A DNA stretch of 64,000 nt. Source: Pedobacter psychrodurus. GTDB lineage: Bacteria; Bacteroidota; Bacteroidia; Sphingobacteriales; Sphingobacteriaceae. A program made the translations under genes and the position numbers. Below the pieces are notes generated by a model. That model ran no database searches. It had not been told where the DNA came from and was given only the letters and a program-made list of their open reading frames with translations. This document shows positions 60,398-64,000 of the stretch, piece after piece. The stretch lies in assembly GCF_004331735.1 (NCBI RefSeq), contig NZ_SJSO01000028.1:4699-68698 (forward strand). The letters are read 5' to 3'. Position 1 is the stretch's first letter. Every line of letters begins with the position of its first letter.

Positions 60398-62401
60398 TTA
60401 CCAACCTGGGTTTTGAACCAGTTTAGGATTAACTGTTAAATCGTATGTTCTTAATGGCCATAAATAATCGCGTGGTGCCACAAAATTCTGGTTAAATATG
60501 GTTCTAACACGATAATACTCAGATGCTGTTGGCTGATAAACACTCCATCCGGTGATTGATTGGTTAAACATTTCTGCAGCACGTTTCCAGCGTTTAATAT
60601 CCCAGTAACGGCTACCTTCAAATGCCATCTCGATCAGCCTTTCTTGCTGAACAATTTCGCGCATACCATCTTTTGTGGTGTATTTGCTCGGATTGTTAGA
60701 ATAAGTAGCCCAAGAGGTTTGTACCGTTTGAAGACCCGCTCTTGTTCTAATGCGGTTAATGTATTCGTAAACATCGGCAGAAGGACTGGCAAGGGTTTCG
60801 TTTAAGGCTTCGGCATACATTAAATAAAGATCTGCCATTCTTACCTGTGGCCATGGATAGTCGCGATAACTGGCACCGTTCGTACCATTGATCATGTTCC
60901 AATCTACCAGTTTCTTAATAAAATAACCCGTTTCGTTATACCAGCCAAAGTTGTTTGCACCAGCCACCTGGTTAGATTTACCTTCTAATACGAAGGTACC
61001 TTCATCAGAATTGGTTGGGCTATCGTATTTGTACCAGATACCGCCATCAAAACCTAAATCGGCATAAAATCTTGGTTCTCTATCAAAATTAATCCTTGCC
61101 GTAGTATAACCTTCCTTAACATAAAAACGCTCACTTTTAACGGCTGTTCTCAGGGTATATTTATTGGTAAAATCGAGGGTTTTATCTTCATTAATCGGCA
61201 CACCATTCCTGCTGTAAAACATTTCGGCAATTTTTAAAGGTGGAGCCAACTGTTGCCTGGCGCTACCCACAACCACAGTTGCAGCTAAACGTGGCATTGC
61301 TGCTCTTTGCATATTGAACGTCCTGCTACTCGGATTTGCCCAAACATGTTCTAAATTGGCATTAAAACGCTCGGTGATGGCTCCTTTAATGGTTAACTGC
61401 CTAAGTGTAGTATCTGATAATTTAAAAGTGGTACCTGGAAATTGATACAGTTTAAATCCAGCAGCTTCTGCAGCATCAATAGCGGCTTTTGCTGCATCAG
61501 CAGCCTTTTTCCATTTACCAGCATCATAAGTGGTATTAAATAACACTACACCATCCTTATCCCTAAAATTATTATAGTCGGTATTTCCGTTAAATAGCGG
61601 ACTTGCAGCGGTTAATAAAAGTTTTGCTTTTATGGCAAGGGCAATAGGTTTTGTAATGCGCCCCAGTTCGGTACTTTTATCAGTAATAATCTGTGGCAGA
61701 TTAGGAATAGCCTGATCCAATAAGCCAACCACATAGGTTACACATTCATCAAAAGGCATTCTTTTAACCCTTACTTCTTCTTCACTAGCACTAATTCCTA
61801 AATTGGTATCAATAATCGGAATAGGACCATACATCCTTAAGAGATAAAAATTATAATAGGCTTTTAAAAACTTTACCTCCGCAATCCAGCGTTGTCTTTC
61901 ATCTAAGCTTAAATCTGGTATTTTGCTTAAGTCTTGTACGTTTTCCAAAAAAATATTGCAGTTTCTGATGGCTTTGAATAAACCATAATTACCATTTGGG
62001 TTATCATTATAATTGAAAACATTTCCACCACCCTGATAACGACCATTCCAGGCATCTAAATACGGATTTTCAGCACCTTGACTACCTCTGGCCATTCTCC
62101 AACCATAAGAAATAAATTCTCTTTCATCTAATGAAGTCCAGATTTCATCACCAGCCATAAAACCGGCATTCAATAAGGGCTCTCCATCTTTCGGAAGAAA
62201 AGAATAACAGGTAAACAGGTATTTTTCGGCCTCATTTCTTAGTGTAAAGGCATTATCTATTGTAGCAACGTTATCGGGCACAATATCCAGGTATTTTTTA
62301 CAAGAACTGATGGATATTGCGATAACGAGTATGGCCAGCATCAGTTTAGCTAAACCTGGCTTCGCCGTATCTTTTCGAAATAAAATATTGTTGATTTTCA
62401 T
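60398..62401 (-). CDS. SusD/RagB-family outer-membrane glycan-binding lipoprotein
   Basis: 667 residues. Lipobox SISSC (Cys 34) followed by KKYLDIVPDNVATIDNAF. TPR-like helices carry the SusD features FLKAYYNFYLLRMYGPIPI, FDECVTYVV, and the C-terminal RLIEMAFEGSRYWDIKRWKRA. It binds polysaccharide over the SusC channel. It starts 24 nt after the susC stop. Long loops for substrate are typical of polymer-binding members. Confidence 0.95.
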   Translation of the reverse strand: MKINNILFRKDTAKPGLAKLMLAILVIAISISSCKKYLDIVPDNVATIDNAFTLRNEAEKYLFTCYSFLPKDGEPLLNAGFMAGDEIWTSLDEREFISYGWRMARGSQGAENPYLDAWNGRYQGGGNVFNYNDNPNGNYGLFKAIRNCNIFLENVQDLSKIPDLSLDERQRWIAEVKFLKAYYNFYLLRMYGPIPIIDTNLGISASEEEVRVKRMPFDECVTYVVGLLDQAIPNLPQIITDKSTELGRITKPIALAIKAKLLLTAASPLFNGNTDYNNFRDKDGVVLFNTTYDAGKWKKAADAAKAAIDAAEAAGFKLYQFPGTTFKLSDTTLRQLTIKGAITERFNANLEHVWANPSSRTFNMQRAAMPRLAATVVVGSARQQLAPPLKIAEMFYSRNGVPINEDKTLDFTNKYTLRTAVKSERFYVKEGYTTARINFDREPRFYADLGFDGGIWYKYDSPTNSDEGTFVLEGKSNQVAGANNFGWYNETGYFIKKLVDWNMINGTNGASYRDYPWPQVRMADLYLMYAEALNETLASPSADVYEYINRIRTRAGLQTVQTSWATYSNNPSKYTTKDGMREIVQQERLIEMAFEGSRYWDIKRWKRAAEMFNQSITGWSVYQPTASEYYRVRTIFNQNFVAPRDYLWPLRTYDLTVNPKLVQNPGW

Positions 62402-62424
62402 ATTTTTCTTTTTAAGCTCAATCG

Positions 62425-64000
62425 TTAGAATGAAACATTTAAACCTAAATTATATACTGCTTGAACAGGATATCCTAAGCCATTTCCGCCCATTTCGGGA
62501 TCCCATAGTTTAAAAGCACTTAAAGCCCAAAGGTTAGTGGCATTGGCATAAATCCGGGCACTGCTTAGCCCAAGTCTTTTTTGCAGTTTAGTTTGCAGAT
62601 TATAACCAAGTTCTACACTCTTTAATCTTAAGAAAGAGCCATTACGCATCCACCAGGTTGAGGTACGGGTATTGTTGTTTACAAAATTAGGGCTTAAACG
62701 CGGCCAGAATGCGTAGCTATCTCTATTCTGCTCTGACCAGTGGCTATTGGCTATTACTTCTAATAATCCATTTTGTGTAACGTTAGGATTACCAGCTTCG
62801 TTATTAAGTACAAAAGGGGAAATATTGCCTGGATTGATAAAAAATGAAGACCTGGCCGAACCTTGTAAAAAAGCAGAGATATCGAATCCTTTGAAACCAA
62901 ATGTACCTCCGAAACCATAAATAATTTCGGGACTGGTAGGTAAACCAATTGGCACCTGATCTACATCACTGATAATACCATCGCCATTTACATCTCTATA
63001 TTTAATATCGCCACCACCATAATCTAAACCGGGTACGCCTGCAAACTGTACAGGTGAATTTTTGGCTTCAGCATCATCAATAAATAGACGCTCTGCAATG
63101 TAGCCGAATGATTGTGTAGTGGGTAAGCCTACATGATAACGATAAGATTCATTTGCATTAAATGAAGGCTCATCGTAAATTAATATTTTGTTGGTAGCAT
63201 AAGTGAAGTTACCGCGTAACTGAAGAAACATACTATTGCTAAAAGATTTGTTATAGCTTGCAGAAAAATCGACACCTTTACTTTCTGCTTTATTGGTATT
63301 GGCTCTTACAGCTGCCTGTAAGCCCATTGTGCTTGGTATAAAGGTTCTATCGGTTAAAATGTTCGAACGTTCATTTTTATACACATCGAATGTTAAGTTT
63401 AAGCTATTAAACAAGGTCATATCCAATCCAATATTAGTTTGTTTAGATCTTTCCCAGGTAATTAATGGATTAGAATAACGCGAAATGGAAATACCGTCTC
63501 TGTAGTATAAACCGTCCTCACCAAAACTAGAACCAAATGTTCCGTTGTTCATGTTTACTTCAGAAAGGTAGAAGAAACGATCGGAAGCATTACCAATCTG
63601 ATCGTTACCCACCAAACCATAAGTTGCCCTTAACTTTAAGCTATTGATTACCTTTGTAAGTGGCTTAAAAAAACTTTCGTTCGAAACAATGTAGCCTAAA
63701 CCGAATGATGGGAAGAAACCAAAACGGTTATTTTCTGCAAATCGCTCTGATCCGTTATATCCAAAGTTAAATTCAGCCAGGTAGCGGTTGTCGTAACCGT
63801 AAGTGGCTCTTCCAGATACACCTTGGTTACGCGATGGCAAAGAAAGTTGAAGGCTACCAGGATTTGCGGCCAGATAATTCCTCATGGTGGTGATCAACAT
63901 TGCACCTACCGCATGTTTCTCTTTAAAAGTACGGTTGTAGTTTGCAGAAAACTCAGCATAAAATGTAGAATTCAAATCTTTCGTCCCTTCTGAATAACCT
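62425..64000 (-). CDS. SusC/RagA-family TonB-linked outer membrane protein (C-terminal part)
   Basis: The open frame enters at the right edge and ends at 62425, giving the last 525 or so residues. It includes SGRATYGYDNRYLAEFNFGYNGSERFAENNRFGFFPSFGLGYIVSNE, LRATYGLVGND, TFDVYKNERSNIL, FLQGSARSSFFINPG, SFLRLKSVELGYNLQ and the final NLGLNVSF with terminal Phe, all standard for the SusC beta-barrel. The plug and the N-terminal carboxypeptidase-like domain lie outside the window. It is the upstream gene of the glycan locus. Confidence 0.95.
   Translation of the reverse strand, partial: GYSEGTKDLNSTFYAEFSANYNRTFKEKHAVGAMLITTMRNYLAANPGSLQLSLPSRNQGVSGRATYGYDNRYLAEFNFGYNGSERFAENNRFGFFPSFGLGYIVSNESFFKPLTKVINSLKLRATYGLVGNDQIGNASDRFFYLSEVNMNNGTFGSSFGEDGLYYRDGISISRYSNPLITWERSKQTNIGLDMTLFNSLNLTFDVYKNERSNILTDRTFIPSTMGLQAAVRANTNKAESKGVDFSASYNKSFSNSMFLQLRGNFTYATNKILIYDEPSFNANESYRYHVGLPTTQSFGYIAERLFIDDAEAKNSPVQFAGVPGLDYGGGDIKYRDVNGDGIISDVDQVPIGLPTSPEIIYGFGGTFGFKGFDISAFLQGSARSSFFINPGNISPFVLNNEAGNPNVTQNGLLEVIANSHWSEQNRDSYAFWPRLSPNFVNNNTRTSTWWMRNGSFLRLKSVELGYNLQTKLQKRLGLSSARIYANATNLWALSAFKLWDPEMGGNGLGYPVQAVYNLGLNVSF

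Overview
The window looks like a chromosomal segment from a Sphingobacteriaceae member (Bacteroidota), most likely Pedobacter or a close relative. The grounds are a SusC/SusD locus at the right edge, Bacteroidota-type promoters (TTG, 19-21 nt, TAnnTTTG), many short-signal lipoproteins, AT-rich spacers, an archaeal/eukaryal-type prolyl-tRNA synthetase, and a very large Ig-repeat surface protein. Genus is inferred from gene content only. I recognised no tRNA, rRNA, CRISPR array, prophage or transposase gene.

Layout: 1-4334 is the N-terminal part of a giant secreted adhesin (minus strand, runs off the left edge). 4857-14649 holds a Crp-like regulator, a DUF2400 protein, a PLP trans-sulfuration enzyme, ProS, a Gly/Tyr-rich lipoprotein, a FadL-like porin, a UbiD decarboxylase and Dps. 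14932-20067 holds a LysM/double-psi-barrel protein overlapping a uridine kinase, the ScoAB CoA-transferase, a 54-residue Cys-rich microprotein and a PQQ sugar dehydrogenase. 20356-27093 holds MutS2 with a DUF4296 lipoprotein, and divergently YggS, a GNAT enzyme and aspartokinase, then a THUMP-like methyltransferase. 28035-35159 holds a cold-shock protein, a 1-Cys peroxiredoxin, an ECF sigma factor with an anti-sigma/protease fusion, three tandem small lipoproteins, PurB, an Nfu protein and an inositol monophosphatase. 35219-44887 holds Lgt, MtaB, small secreted proteins, UbiX, a soluble PAS histidine kinase, small proteins and an OmpA lipoprotein. 44961-64000 is carbohydrate-oriented: GH127, a sialate-type esterase, an RRM protein, a galT-galK-sodium/sugar symporter operon divergent from an NrtR-like regulator, an OmpA lipoprotein, and the end of a polysaccharide utilisation locus (SusC, SusD, two surface lipoproteins, GH16).

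The most unusual region is 29240-32046. An ECF sigma gene is followed by a single-pass membrane protein with an anti-sigma-like cytoplasmic part and a periplasmic trypsin-like protease with an intact triad. Three near-identical Thr/Asp/Lys-rich lipoprotein genes are divergent from it. A two-block motif, GGGTTAC-N16/17-(C/T)ATTAA, occurs five times: once before each lipoprotein gene and twice, on the other strand, before the sigma gene. This reads as a self-contained envelope-sensing regulon.

Other signals are a near-perfect 19-bp-arm operator between galT and the NrtR-like gene, an attenuator-like leader before ubiX, and two classes of intergenic repeat. GTCATTTCGAG-type palindromes of about 110-120 bp lie mostly at convergent gene ends. 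Degenerate short-word arrays fill spacers between co-directional genes and in places run into coding ends.
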